Source of the DNA: Acinetobacter sp. YWS30-1
GTDB lineage: Bacteria > Pseudomonadota > Gammaproteobacteria > Pseudomonadales > Moraxellaceae
DNA length: 64,000 nucleotides
Direction of reading: 5' to 3'
Assembly: GCF_033558715.1 (NCBI RefSeq)
Contig: NZ_CP114606.1
Coordinates: forward strand, 2,170,001-2,234,000
Below are positions 7,910 to 17,995 of this stretch, piece by piece. Under the pieces are notes generated by a model. It did not search any database and had not been told where the DNA came from. It worked only from the letters and a program-made list of their open reading frames with translations. The position numbers and the translations under genes are program-made. Position 1 is the first letter of the stretch. Each line of letters starts with the position of its first letter.

Positions 7910-9244
7910 TTAAAACAATAATTGAGAGGCAATAAACAAGTAAATAATCACCCCAGTGGCATCACAAATCGACGTTACCAGCGGTGCTGATGCACTGGCT
8001 GGGTCCATTTTCAGCTTGTTGAGAATAAAGGGTAAACTCATGCCAATCAGACAGCCCATCAGCACAATACCTAACATACTTAAAGCAAGTACGATGGCGA
8101 CCATCCAGTCACCTCGAATATAACCCAAGATTGATACAGCAATGGCCATCGTTCCACCCAGACATAACGCAACCAGGGATTCACGACCCAGCAGGCTAAA
8201 CCAGTCCTTAAACTGCACATTGCCTGTTGCCAAGGCACGCACCATCAAGGTGGCAGATTGCGAACCAGCATTCCCGCCGCTTCCCACCAACAATGGCAAG
8301 AAAAATACCAGCACAATATGGGTGGAAATAATATCTTCAAAATGGGCAATTCCGATTCCGGAGAGCAGACTGCCAAACACCAGAATGACCAGCCAGAATA
8401 CCCGTTTTTGATACAATCTGAGAATCGGTGCGGTTTTCAGACTCAGTTCATTCAAAGGCGTCACTGCACCGGATTTTAAAATATCTTCAGTACTTTCTGC
8501 CTCTGCAATATCCATGGCATCATCATAGGTAATAATCCCGACCAGCTTCTGGGTCGCGTCGACCACTGGCAAGGCAATAAAATCATAATAGGCCAAGGTA
8601 CGGGCGACCTGCTCCTGATCCTCATCCACTGTGGCATAGACCACATCTGTGGTCATGACCTCATTAATGGTGGCATCCGGCCGTGCTTGAATAATTTGTC
8701 GCAAGGAAATCACACCGAGCAGATGCTGTTTCTCATCCACGATATAGATCAGATATAAAGTGTCATGATTCCCCGCAATATCACGTAGCGTTTCAATCGC
8801 CTCCGTCATGCTCAGTTCGGGAGCAAGCGTGACGAAGTCTGAACTCATTAATGCACCGGCTGTTTCTTCCGGATAAGCATGCAGCTCTCGCAGGGTTTGT
8901 AGCGACTGGGTAGATAATTTGCCAAGTAACTGCTGCTGTACTTCACAGGGCATCTGCTTGTATAAATCAATGAAGTCATCGGAATGCATGGCATCCATCA
9001 GACTGGCCAGTTGCTCCAGAGGAAATTGATAGGCCAGCTGGATTTGCATGGCCAGTGGTAAGTACTCCAGTACTTCTGCCTGACGTTCCAGCTGCTTGAA
9101 ATGGTGACAGCGTTCTGCTGGTCCAAGCTCAGACAAAATTCTGGCCTGATCGGCAATATTTAGCTTTTGTAGAAGCTGATGAATATTATTTTCCCCTGTC
9201 AGCAGAGTCTCATGAAGTTGCTGTATTTTTTCTTGGTACTGCAT
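7910..9244 (-). CDS. mgtE: Magnesium transporter MgtE
   Basis: MgtE is a homodimeric Mg2+ channel gated by intracellular magnesium. The 444 residues show the expected order. There is an N-terminal helical domain (about 1-130, with the SALMSSDFVTLAPE boundary), a CBS pair (about 135-255), a connecting helix, then five membrane helices. The pore signature is visible as PLLVGSGGNAGSQSATLMVRALATG in part, and the last helix region has PASASAPLVTSICDATGV, which carries the metal-coordinating acidic residue. The length is normal. No magnesium riboswitch is recognisable in the short space upstream. Confidence 0.95.
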   Translation of the reverse strand: MQYQEKIQQLHETLLTGENNIHQLLQKLNIADQARILSELGPAERCHHFKQLERQAEVLEYLPLAMQIQLAYQFPLEQLASLMDAMHSDDFIDLYKQMPCEVQQQLLGKLSTQSLQTLRELHAYPEETAGALMSSDFVTLAPELSMTEAIETLRDIAGNHDTLYLIYIVDEKQHLLGVISLRQIIQARPDATINEVMTTDVVYATVDEDQEQVARTLAYYDFIALPVVDATQKLVGIITYDDAMDIAEAESTEDILKSGAVTPLNELSLKTAPILRLYQKRVFWLVILVFGSLLSGIGIAHFEDIISTHIVLVFFLPLLVGSGGNAGSQSATLMVRALATGNVQFKDWFSLLGRESLVALCLGGTMAIAVSILGYIRGDWMVAIVLALSMLGIVLMGCLIGMSLPFILNKLKMDPASASAPLVTSICDATGVIIYLFIASQLLF

Positions 9245-9285
9245 TTCCCTACCATCATTCCATGCAGGTATGAAACATACCCGCC

Positions 9286-12200
9286 CTAGAGTGAGTATTC
9301 CTCATTTTCCTGATTGATTTGTATAACTTTATTTGTTGCTTTGACACGAAACAGGTTTCGGATTAACACATACATAAACGGGATAAAGAATAATACCAAA
9401 ATAGTTGCAAAAATGACCCCGCCCAAAACGCTGGCACCAATTTCCTGACGGCTGATCGCACTGACCCCAGAAGCAAAAATCAAAGGAATCACTCCCGCAG
9501 CAAAAGCAATAGAAGTCATGAGAATAGGCCGTAAGCGCAAACTTGCTCCTTCTAAGGCTGCAGCTATAGCTGTTTTTCCTGCTTTCTCTGCCTGTGCAGC
9601 AAACTCCACAATCAGAATGGCATTTTTACAGGACAGACCAATTGTCGTCAGCAAGGCAATATGAAAAAAGATGTCATTGGCGAAACCAAAGATCCAGCAA
9701 AATAAGATACTGCCACCTACGCCCAATGGAATGGCACTGATCACGGCCACAGGAATGGTCCAACTTTCATATAAAGCGGTTAAACACAGGAAAATAAAGG
9801 CAATCGAAATCACATACAGGAAAATCGCCTGACCGCTGCTGCGCTTTTCTTCCAATGCGGCTCCGCTCCAAGCCAGATTCACACCTTCCTGGGCATCTAC
9901 CAATGTTTCAACATCCTGCATGGTCTGACTGGAAAACTTGTCCTTTGGAATCCCGGCATAGACTGGAACAGCGTTATAGCCCATATAGCGGTTAATACTG
10001 TTCGGCCCGCCCTGCCAATTCAGACTACTGAACTGGTTAAATGACAGCATTTCACCTTTTTGATTGCGTACATGCCAGAAGGCCAGATTCTCAGGTTTGG
10101 ACCGGTATTCTGCTTCACCCTGCATAATCACACGCTTAATCTGCCCGCGATCAATAAAGTCATTGATGTAAGTTCCACCCCACGCTGCGGCCAAAGTACT
10201 GTTTACATTTTGCTGAAGAATGGAATGCTTTAACACACGCTCTGCATCAAGTTTAATATTCAGCTCAGCACTTTCTTTGGGTTGGTCCAGCTGTAAAAAT
10301 TCAATCGATGATTTGCCTTGGGCACGCGCTTCAATCTGGCCAAATGCCTCCTGTAAAAATTCAGCTCCTTTATAATCCAGGTCTTGCAACCAGAAATCGA
10401 CTACACGACCATTACTCGACATGGAAGGCGCCATAAAGAAAATTTGGGCATTGGCATGATTGGCAAAGTGTTTCTGTGCTCGATCGACAATGGCAAAGAC
10501 CGAATCTTCAGGATTTTTACGTTCAGCCCAGTCTTTTAATACCACAAAGAGCTGCCCACGATACGGGCCTACACCAACGTTGTTGCCGCTATACCAGACG
10601 CCTACACTCTGAATGCGTTCTGATTCATGTTTCATCAAATAATCTTGTACTTCACGCCCGACTTTTTCGACTTCTGTACGCGGTGCATTGCCCGGCATGA
10701 CGATCTGCCCCATGACAAAGCCCATGTCTTCCGTGGGCATCAAGCCTTCCGGCAAATGCTTATATACCCAGCCGAAGCTCATTATGCACACACCAAACAG
10801 TGCCAACATCGTGAATTTAAATCGCATGCTTCCTGCATACACTTTCTGGTAGCCTGCATTGAGCCGATCCATACCACGATTAAAACTTCGCGCCCAGCGT
10901 GCTTGATGAGTTTTGCGTTTAAGCAGTTGTGCTGCAAATGTTGGGGTAATGACCAAGGCCACGAATAAAGACAGCAACATCGCCACTACCAAAGTGATGG
11001 AAAATTGACGATAAATCACCCCAGTAATACTGCCAAAGAAAGCCATCGGGATAAATACTGCGGTAAGTACCAATGTAATACCGACCAGTGCCCCACTCAT
11101 TTCCTGCATGGACTTTAAGGCAGCCGCCTTGGCATCCAGATATTCGTCCTGCATCAGGCGTTCAATATTTTCTACCACTACAATGGCATCATCGACTAGC
11201 AGACCGATGGCTAAAATCAGGGCAAATAAGGTAAAGCTATTCAGAGTCATACCCAAGACATACAGCACTGCAAAGGTCGCCAAAACTACAATCGGAATCG
11301 TAACGGCCGGAATAATCGTGGCACGCCAGTTTTGCAGGAAGATAAACATCACCACAATGACCAGAATAATGGCTTCAACCAGAGTTTTAGCTACCTGTTC
11401 AATTGAGCTGGTAATAAATGGAGTTTTGTCCATGGTCATTTGCAACTGGTAGTGCGGTGGCAAATTGGCCTGAGCGTTTTTTAATACGTCTTGAATCTGT
11501 TTGGACACGGCAATAGCATTACTCCGCGGCGCCAAAGTAATCGATAAAGCTGAAGAGAGCTGTCCGTTGGTATAGTTAATGTGGTTATAACTTTCTGCAC
11601 CTAGTTCTACCCGTGCCACATCTTTTAAATACAGCAATGAACCGGAATCTGTGGTTTTAACGATGATATTTTCAAATTCTTTCACACTGCTTAAATGTGA
11701 ACCGGCACTGACCTTGGCATTGAGATATTGATCCTGCATCGTCGGCAAACCACCAATTGCGCCTGAAGCCAGTGGCGCGTTTTGAGTTTCAATGGCATTA
11801 CGGATATCGCTTGGCATCAGGTTAAACTGGTGCAACTTATGCGGATTTAGCCAAATCCGCATGGCATAACCTGCACCGTACAGGTCAATTTCCCCTACAC
11901 CTTCAATACGTGACAAACGCGGTTCGACGTGGACCATCAAATAATCTGAAAGTTCGGTGACGCTACTCTGCCCACTCTCATCATATAAACTTAATAGTGC
12001 AAACTGGTCATACCCTGATTTATAAACATTGACTCCGCCCTGCTGCGTCTCTTCAGGTAAGCGGCTCAATACACCATTCACGGCGTTTTGAACCTGTAAC
12101 TGGGCTTGATCAAGATCGACTCCTGGCTCAAATTGCAGCGTAAGTTGGGCCCGTCCCACCGAACTGCTGGAGTGAAAAGTTTCCAGACCTTCAATGCCTT

Positions 12201-12411
12201 TTACCGCCTGTTCCAGAATCTGGGTCACCGATTGCTCAACTGTTTCAGCCGATGCACCACGATAACCTGCGGAAACGCCTAAAGCTGGCGTATCCATATT
12301 TGGCATATGTTCAATGGGAATTTTTTGAAGTGCAAATACCCCAAGCGCCATCATTAAAATTGCAATGACCGCTGCAAACTTGGGACGATAAATAAAAAAG
12401 CGCGACAACAT
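9286..12411 (-). CDS. RND-family multidrug efflux transporter (HAE1 type), pump 1
   Basis: This is an AcrB/MexB-like proton-driven inner-membrane exporter. The 1041 residues contain the 12-helix plan with two large periplasmic loops. Proton-relay residues are recognisable: the DD pair in GLLVDDAIVVVEN (about residue 405) and the lysine in GLSCKNAILIVEFAA (about 935). It closely matches the pump encoded just upstream (12585-15680), suggesting an ancient tandem duplication. No membrane-fusion protein, outer-membrane channel or regulator gene is adjacent. It is not AdeB: the N-terminal region and porter domain differ markedly from what I recall of AdeB. A terminator between the pumps suggests separate transcription. 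Substrates cannot be inferred. Confidence 0.9.
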   Translation of the reverse strand: MLSRFFIYRPKFAAVIAILMMALGVFALQKIPIEHMPNMDTPALGVSAGYRGASAETVEQSVTQILEQAVKGIEGLETFHSSSSVGRAQLTLQFEPGVDLDQAQLQVQNAVNGVLSRLPEETQQGGVNVYKSGYDQFALLSLYDESGQSSVTELSDYLMVHVEPRLSRIEGVGEIDLYGAGYAMRIWLNPHKLHQFNLMPSDIRNAIETQNAPLASGAIGGLPTMQDQYLNAKVSAGSHLSSVKEFENIIVKTTDSGSLLYLKDVARVELGAESYNHINYTNGQLSSALSITLAPRSNAIAVSKQIQDVLKNAQANLPPHYQLQMTMDKTPFITSSIEQVAKTLVEAIILVIVVMFIFLQNWRATIIPAVTIPIVVLATFAVLYVLGMTLNSFTLFALILAIGLLVDDAIVVVENIERLMQDEYLDAKAAALKSMQEMSGALVGITLVLTAVFIPMAFFGSITGVIYRQFSITLVVAMLLSLFVALVITPTFAAQLLKRKTHQARWARSFNRGMDRLNAGYQKVYAGSMRFKFTMLALFGVCIMSFGWVYKHLPEGLMPTEDMGFVMGQIVMPGNAPRTEVEKVGREVQDYLMKHESERIQSVGVWYSGNNVGVGPYRGQLFVVLKDWAERKNPEDSVFAIVDRAQKHFANHANAQIFFMAPSMSSNGRVVDFWLQDLDYKGAEFLQEAFGQIEARAQGKSSIEFLQLDQPKESAELNIKLDAERVLKHSILQQNVNSTLAAAWGGTYINDFIDRGQIKRVIMQGEAEYRSKPENLAFWHVRNQKGEMLSFNQFSSLNWQGGPNSINRYMGYNAVPVYAGIPKDKFSSQTMQDVETLVDAQEGVNLAWSGAALEEKRSSGQAIFLYVISIAFIFLCLTALYESWTIPVAVISAIPLGVGGSILFCWIFGFANDIFFHIALLTTIGLSCKNAILIVEFAAQAEKAGKTAIAAALEGASLRLRPILMTSIAFAAGVIPLIFASGVSAISRQEIGASVLGGVIFATILVLFFIPFMYVLIRNLFRVKATNKVIQINQENEEYSL

Positions 12412-12530
12412 AAATTAGAAATCCCCATCAAATGCATCTTTAGAATGCACACGCCATGAATAGATGATTTCTATAGCAATTTTCACACCATGCTTAAATT
12501 TAAGCCAATCTTTACCTTTTTATTTCCGAT

Positions 12531-12560
12531 AAAAAAATCCCCGTTATAACGGGGATTTTT
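12531..12560. terminator. Terminator between the two RND pump genes
   Basis: AAATCCCCGTT / AACGGGGATTT stem with T-runs on both strands. It lies after the stop of pump 2 and before the start of pump 1, so the two genes are probably not one simple operon. Confidence 0.9.
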
Positions 12561-12584
12561 GAGCTCAATATTTTTGCATTGATA

Positions 12585-15500
12585 TTAGGTACGTGATTTC
12601 TTCATCGTCATTTGGCGAATTAAAACGTACATAAATGGAATAAAAATTAGTACCAGTACCGTTCCGAAGATCACTCCACCAAAAACACTGATTCCAATCT
12701 CTCGACGACTGGCTGCACCAGCACCAAAAGCAAAGACCAGTGGCAGAATGCCAGCACCAAAGGCCAGAGATGTCATCAGGATCGGACGCAAGCGTAGCGA
12801 AGCACCTTCAAGTGCAGCTTCAACTACCGATTTACCTTTTTCCTGAGCCAATGCCGCAAACTCTACGATTAAAATTGCATTCTTACAGGACAGACCAATC
12901 GTGGTCAGCAAAGCAATCTGGAAGTAAATATCATTCGGAAAATCTGCCAGAAAACTGAAAATAATATTCCCACCAATCCCTAGAGGAATTGCGGACATCA
13001 CCGCAGTCGGAATCGTCCAGCTTTCATATAAAGCGGCCAGACACAGGAAAATAAATCCGATCGACACCAGATAAAGCCAGATTGCCTGATTACTGGATTG
13101 TTTTTCCTCAAAGGATAAACCGCTCCAGACCACATCAATGCCATCCTGCTCTGCCACCAGATTTTCGACATCCTTCATCGCTTCACCAGAACTGGAACCT
13201 TTGACCATATCTGCTTGCATTTGCAGCGAGGTATAGCCCATAAAACGGTTGACCACCTCAGGACCACCACTCCAGTCCACCTGAGCGAAATTACTGAAAG
13301 GCACCATCTCGTTCAGGTCATTACGTACATGCCATTGCGCCAGATCTTCAGGTTTGGAACGGAATTCTGCATCGCCCTGCATAATCACCCGTTTAATCCG
13401 GCCACGATCAATAAAGTCATTAATATAATTACCCCCCCAGGCCGCTGAAAGCGTACTGTTGATTGCGGATTGACTCAGACCATTGGCCATAGCCTGTTTC
13501 TGGTCAATATTGACTTTCAGTTCGGCTTTTTCCGGATTGGAACGCTTATCCAGATTTTCAAAGCTACTATATTGAGCTGCTCCAGCCTGCATATTCTGGA
13601 ACTGCTCTTCCAGATACTGACGGCCATTACCGTTAATATCACGAATCCAGAAATCCAGGCCGTCGGTTTGCCCTAAACCATTCACTGAAGCCGGCATGCT
13701 GATATTGACTTGAGCATCGCGGTTACTGCGAAAATGCTTCATAGCACGTTCACGAATCGCCTGCGCGGTATTTTCTTCTCCAGCACGGTCATCCCAATGC
13801 TTCAAGGCAACAAAACCGGTCGCCAGGTTCTGACCGGTACCTGAGAAGTTACGGCCATAACGTAGCATGACCAAGTCGATATTGTCCTTTTCTTCTTCCA
13901 GAAAATACTGACGAATCTGCTCACCGACCTGAATGGTGTTTTTCATTGGCGCGCCTTCCTGCAGCCGGATTTGCAGATTCAGAATACCCTGGTCTTCACT
14001 CGGCAAAAAGCTGGTGGGTAAGGCGCGATAAAATAAAGCAAATACGCAGAGCAATCCGGCAAACAGCACCAGACTAATGGCCTTATGTTGTAGAGTGACA
14101 TTAGAAACTTTCAGATAACGATGCTTCAAACCATCCAGTTTCTGGTTAAACCAACTCGCCCACTTGGCAGGTTTTGGATTTGGTTTTAGAATCAGCGCAC
14201 AAAGTGCAGGTGTCAGAATCAGTGCGACCATCAGCGACAGAGACATCGCTGCCACGAGCGTAATCGAGAACTGACGATAGATCACCCCGGTTGAGCCACC
14301 AAAAAATGCCATGGGAATAAAGACCGCGGTTAAAACCAGGGTAATCCCGATCAGTGCGCCGCTGATTTCCTGCATGGATTCCAGCGCTGCTTCTTTGGCT
14401 GTAAGCTGCTGCTCATGCATCAGACGTTCAACGTTCTCTACCACCACAATGGCATCATCGACCAGCAAGCCAATGGCCAGTACTAAGGCAAACAAAGTCA
14501 GCGTATTAATACTCAGTCCCAAAACATAAAGTACTGCCATGGTTCCGAGTAAAACTACAGGCACAGTTACAGTCGGAATTAAGGTGGCACGCCAGTTTTG
14601 CAGGAAGATAAACATCACGATGACGACCAGAATGACCGCCTCGAATAAAGTTTTAACGACTTCTTTAATCGATTCTTTAACAAACGGTGTATTGTCACGC
14701 GGATAGGCAATTTTATAGCCTTCCGGCAACTGCTGGGAGAGTCGCTCGATTTCAGCCTTGATCAGACTCGACGTCGCAATTGCATTGGCACCGGAGGCCA
14801 GTGAAATGCCCAGACCGGCAGAAGGATAGCCGTTGGTGGTGCTATATGACTGATAATTTTCCGCACCCAATTCAACCCGTGCAACATCTTTTAAGTAGAT
14901 AAAGCTACCATCCCGGGCAGACTTCACAATAATATTTTCAAATTCTTCGACTGTTTTTAAACGGCTGCCTGATGTGACTTTGGCATTCAGATACTGATCA
15001 TCGACTGTTGGCAAGTCACCAATTGCGCCGGCTGCCACTTGAGTATTTTGTGATTCAATCGCTGCCCGCACATCACTTGGCATCAGGTTATATTGTTTCA
15101 ATTTTGCTGGATTCAGCCAGATGCGCATCGCGAACTGTGAACCAAAAACATCCACTTCCCCAATGCCATCAATTCGGGAAATATCCTGTTCCAGATGCGT
15201 GGTCAAATAATCAGACAGTTCAATATTGCTGCTACGCCGTGACTCATCATACAAACCGATGACCATATGGGTATCGCCAAGAGATTTGAAGACATTCACG
15301 CCCTGTCGCTGGACATCATCTGGCAAACGATTGAGAACCCCGTTAATCGCATTTTGAACCTGTACTTGTGCTGTATCTGGATCGGTACCATTTTCAAAAC
15401 TGATGCTGATCCGGCTTCGACCTGAGGAATCACTGCTTGAGCTGAAATACAGCAAGCGGTCGATACCTTTAATTTGCTGTTCCAGCACCTGGGTCACGCT

Positions 15501-15680
15501 TTCTTCTACTGTTTCTGCAGATGCACCGGTATAGGTTGTTGCCACAGTAATACGAGGCGGTGCAATATCCGGATAACGTTCAACAGGTAAATTCATCACC
15601 GCAAAAAGTCCAATGGCCATGACTACAATGGCCAGCACACCTGCAAAAATAGGACGATGAATGAAAAACTTAGACAGCAT
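12585..15680 (-). CDS. RND-family multidrug efflux transporter (HAE1 type), pump 2
   Basis: The 1031-residue protein is an AcrB/MexB-like exporter with complete 12-helix architecture. The acidic pair in GLLVDDAIVVVENVERLM (about residue 405) and the lysine in GLSCKNAILIVEFAA (about 925) are intact, so it should be proton-coupled and active. The N-terminus (FFIHRPIFAGVLAI) and the RYPDIAPP motif are typical of the family. It shares long identical blocks with pump 1 downstream. As with pump 1, no periplasmic adaptor gene is within 10 kb on either side, so it must borrow one. The start ATG follows a weak Shine-Dalgarno. No regulator is adjacent. Confidence 0.9.
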   Translation of the reverse strand: MLSKFFIHRPIFAGVLAIVVMAIGLFAVMNLPVERYPDIAPPRITVATTYTGASAETVEESVTQVLEQQIKGIDRLLYFSSSSDSSGRSRISISFENGTDPDTAQVQVQNAINGVLNRLPDDVQRQGVNVFKSLGDTHMVIGLYDESRRSSNIELSDYLTTHLEQDISRIDGIGEVDVFGSQFAMRIWLNPAKLKQYNLMPSDVRAAIESQNTQVAAGAIGDLPTVDDQYLNAKVTSGSRLKTVEEFENIIVKSARDGSFIYLKDVARVELGAENYQSYSTTNGYPSAGLGISLASGANAIATSSLIKAEIERLSQQLPEGYKIAYPRDNTPFVKESIKEVVKTLFEAVILVVIVMFIFLQNWRATLIPTVTVPVVLLGTMAVLYVLGLSINTLTLFALVLAIGLLVDDAIVVVENVERLMHEQQLTAKEAALESMQEISGALIGITLVLTAVFIPMAFFGGSTGVIYRQFSITLVAAMSLSLMVALILTPALCALILKPNPKPAKWASWFNQKLDGLKHRYLKVSNVTLQHKAISLVLFAGLLCVFALFYRALPTSFLPSEDQGILNLQIRLQEGAPMKNTIQVGEQIRQYFLEEEKDNIDLVMLRYGRNFSGTGQNLATGFVALKHWDDRAGEENTAQAIRERAMKHFRSNRDAQVNISMPASVNGLGQTDGLDFWIRDINGNGRQYLEEQFQNMQAGAAQYSSFENLDKRSNPEKAELKVNIDQKQAMANGLSQSAINSTLSAAWGGNYINDFIDRGRIKRVIMQGDAEFRSKPEDLAQWHVRNDLNEMVPFSNFAQVDWSGGPEVVNRFMGYTSLQMQADMVKGSSSGEAMKDVENLVAEQDGIDVVWSGLSFEEKQSSNQAIWLYLVSIGFIFLCLAALYESWTIPTAVMSAIPLGIGGNIIFSFLADFPNDIYFQIALLTTIGLSCKNAILIVEFAALAQEKGKSVVEAALEGASLRLRPILMTSLAFGAGILPLVFAFGAGAASRREIGISVFGGVIFGTVLVLIFIPFMYVLIRQMTMKKSRT

Positions 15681-15887
15681 AAGTCTGAATCACTTTGAAT
15701 TTAATGAATTATGGAAAGCGTTGCATTATTGAGTCAGCTTAAGGATATTCAGGCAGTGGCCTAGAGAATGCAAGGCTTGATCACAGAAAAATATGTATAA
15801 AATTGAATCATGAAGAAAATATGAAGATTTTGCCTTTCATCTAGCTATTTCAACAATTTATAAGGTTATTATTTTTATTTTAGGCAT

Positions 15888-15917
15888 AAAAAAACCCTGC
15901 TTGCGCAGGGTTTTTTT
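15888..15917. terminator. Terminator after aceA
   Basis: ACCCTGC / GCAGGGT stem, TTGC loop-side, with seven A before and seven T after. On the minus strand it ends aceA. Confidence 0.9.
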
Positions 15918-15936
15918 AGAATCGATTCAGAGCTGA

Positions 15937-17538
15937 TTAAGCAGAGAATTGGTTCATTGTGTTTTTCGCATCGTCACCCGCTTTAAGCGCGTTGTCACCA
16001 GCGAAGATTTCTTTGTGGTCATCACCGATGTCAGAACCAGCCATTGCTTGGTGTTTCACACAAGCGATACCGCCACGGATTTCTTTACGTTGTACGCCAG
16101 CAACATACGCCAACATACCTTCAGAACCGAAGTAACCTTGAGCAAGCTCGTGAGTAGAAAGAGCAGCTGTGTGGTAAGTAGGCAGAGTGATCAAGTGGTG
16201 GAACACGCCTGCTTCACGAGAAGCATCTGCTTGGAATGTACGTACTTTTTCGTCAGCTTCAGCAGCCAATTCAGAATCGTCGTACTCAGCGCTCATCAGT
16301 TTAGCACGGTCGTATGCAGATACGTCTTTACCTTCAGCAACCCAACGGTCATACGCTTGTTGACGGAAGTTCAGTGTCCAGTTGAATGATGGAGAGTTGT
16401 TGTAAACAAGTTTCGCATTTGGCACAACTTCACGTACACGGTTAACCATGTGAGCGATTTCAGCTACGTTTGGAGTCGCAGTTTCGATCCAAAGAAGGTC
16501 AGCACCGTTTTGTAAGCTAGTGATACAGTCAAGTACAACGCGGTCGATCTGAGTGCCTTCACGGAACTGGTACAAGCCAGAAGCAAGACGTTTAGGACGG
16601 TGAAGTTTACCATCACGTTTGATCAGGATTTCGTCTTCTTGCGCTTCAGAGATGTCAATTTCTTGAGTGTCTAAGTAGCTGATGTATTGAGAAGCGATGT
16701 CGCCTGGCTCTTTAACCACTGGGATTTTTTGAGTCAAGTCAGCGCCTTCAGAGTCAGTACGTGCAACGATGATACCGTCGTCAAGACCCATTTCAAGGAA
16801 TGCATAGCGAAGAGCGTGGATTTTCGCGATGAAGTCTTCGTGTGGAACTGTTACTTTACCAGCTTGGTGACCACATTGTTTCGCGTCAGAAACCTGGTTT
16901 TCGATTTGAAGTGCACAAGCACCCGCTTCGATCATTTTCTTAGCTAGTAAGTAAGTCGCTTCTTCGTTACCGAAACCAGCGTCGATGTCCGCAATGATTG
17001 GCACAACGTGAGTTTGGAAGTTGTCGATTTGTGAAGTGATTTCAGCAGCTTTAGCTGTATCACCAGCGTCTTGAGCTTTTTTAAGTGCGCGGAACAGGTC
17101 GTTCAGTTCTTTCGCATCAGCTTGACGTAAGAATGTGTAGATTTCTTCGATCAATGCAGGAACAGAAGTTTTTTCGTGCATAGATTGGTCAGGAAGAGGA
17201 CCGAATTCTGAACGAAGTGCAGCAACCATCCAGCCAGAAAGGTAGATATAGCGACGTTCAGTTGTACCGAAGTATTTTTTGTTCGCAATCATTTTTTGCT
17301 GAGCGATGAAACCGTGCCAGCAGCCTAGTGATTGAGTGTATTTGCTAGAGTCGGCATCATAAGCAGCCATATCACGACGCATAATCGCCGCTGTATATTT
17401 AGCAATGTCTAAACCAGTTTTGAAACGGTTTTGAAGTTGCATACGCGCAGCATCTTCAGGACTGATGTCTGCCCAAGTGTTACCGAATTTCGCTTTTAAT
17501 TCGCGGATTGCATCAATCGCTGTTTGGTATGTAGTCAT
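15937..17538 (-). CDS. aceA: Isocitrate lyase (long form)
   Basis: This enzyme splits isocitrate into succinate and glyoxylate, the first step of the glyoxylate shunt needed for growth on acetate, fatty acids or ethanol. The catalytic cysteine is in KQCGH near residue 220, and the metal/substrate motif is nearby (VARTDSEG, about 265). At 533 residues it belongs to the longer isocitrate lyase type (about 530 residues) found in Acinetobacter and Pseudomonas, rather than the 430-residue E. coli form. The ATG follows AGGA about 9 bases upstream. Malate synthase is not adjacent. A divergent LysR-type gene lies 680 bases away and could be its regulator, which is inference only. Confidence 0.96.
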   Translation of the reverse strand: MTTYQTAIDAIRELKAKFGNTWADISPEDAARMQLQNRFKTGLDIAKYTAAIMRRDMAAYDADSSKYTQSLGCWHGFIAQQKMIANKKYFGTTERRYIYLSGWMVAALRSEFGPLPDQSMHEKTSVPALIEEIYTFLRQADAKELNDLFRALKKAQDAGDTAKAAEITSQIDNFQTHVVPIIADIDAGFGNEEATYLLAKKMIEAGACALQIENQVSDAKQCGHQAGKVTVPHEDFIAKIHALRYAFLEMGLDDGIIVARTDSEGADLTQKIPVVKEPGDIASQYISYLDTQEIDISEAQEDEILIKRDGKLHRPKRLASGLYQFREGTQIDRVVLDCITSLQNGADLLWIETATPNVAEIAHMVNRVREVVPNAKLVYNNSPSFNWTLNFRQQAYDRWVAEGKDVSAYDRAKLMSAEYDDSELAAEADEKVRTFQADASREAGVFHHLITLPTYHTAALSTHELAQGYFGSEGMLAYVAGVQRKEIRGGIACVKHQAMAGSDIGDDHKEIFAGDNALKAGDDAKNTMNQFSA

Positions 17539-17834
17539 GATATATTCCTGTATTAATATTAGGATTTTTCTGCAACGAACCGCTCAAATCACACCCTCAA
17601 TGACTTGTTCAGATTTTCGACGATCCGTTGGGATAGCTAAAGATTAGTGGGCTTCGAAAAATTAATCCAATATTCTGCAAGAATTATCATTATTTATTTA
17701 AAAAATATGTAGATGAAAGTCTAATTATATATTGATCAATTTTTTATAAGTTATTGTATTTTATATTTTATTTTTGAATTTTTAAATTTGTATTTTGCCT
17801 AAAACATCAGCAACATGAGTAAAAAATATTCATT

Positions 17835-17856
17835 AGACTTAAGTCTTGCAAGACTT
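17835..17856. promoter_or_regulatory. Overlapping palindromes, candidate activator site
   Basis: AGACTTAAGTCT (17835-17846) overlaps AAGTCTTGCAAGACTT (17841-17856), so three AGACTT units alternate in orientation. The centre is about 150 bases upstream of the predicted sigma-54 start, the usual distance for an enhancer-binding protein site. It could also serve the LysR protein. Confidence 0.5.
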
Positions 17857-17968
17857 TAGCAGCGCTTAATTTCAGCAAATTTTGTCTATTTTCTAAGCCT
17901 TAAAACCTAGAATACTTATTTCAAAAGAATTATTTTTCATTTATTTGTTGAAATATTTTTTATCAAAC

Positions 17969-17985
17969 CTGGCACATTATTTGCT
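17969..17985 (+). promoter_or_regulatory. Sigma-54 (RpoN) promoter, -24/-12
   Basis: The sequence reads CTGGCAC, five bases, TTGCT, which fits the consensus YTGGCAC-N5-TTGCW at every fixed position. GG (17971-17972) and GC (17983-17984) are 10 bases apart as required. The predicted start is about 17996, a few bases before the self-complementary stretch. Confidence 0.7.
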
Positions 17986-17995
17986 AATTCCCTCT

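Noticed and set aside
9286..15680. AdeB or AdeJ of Acinetobacter
   Set aside because: No adeA/adeI-type adaptor or adeRS/adeN regulator is adjacent and the N-terminal and porter sequences differ from what I remember of AdeB.
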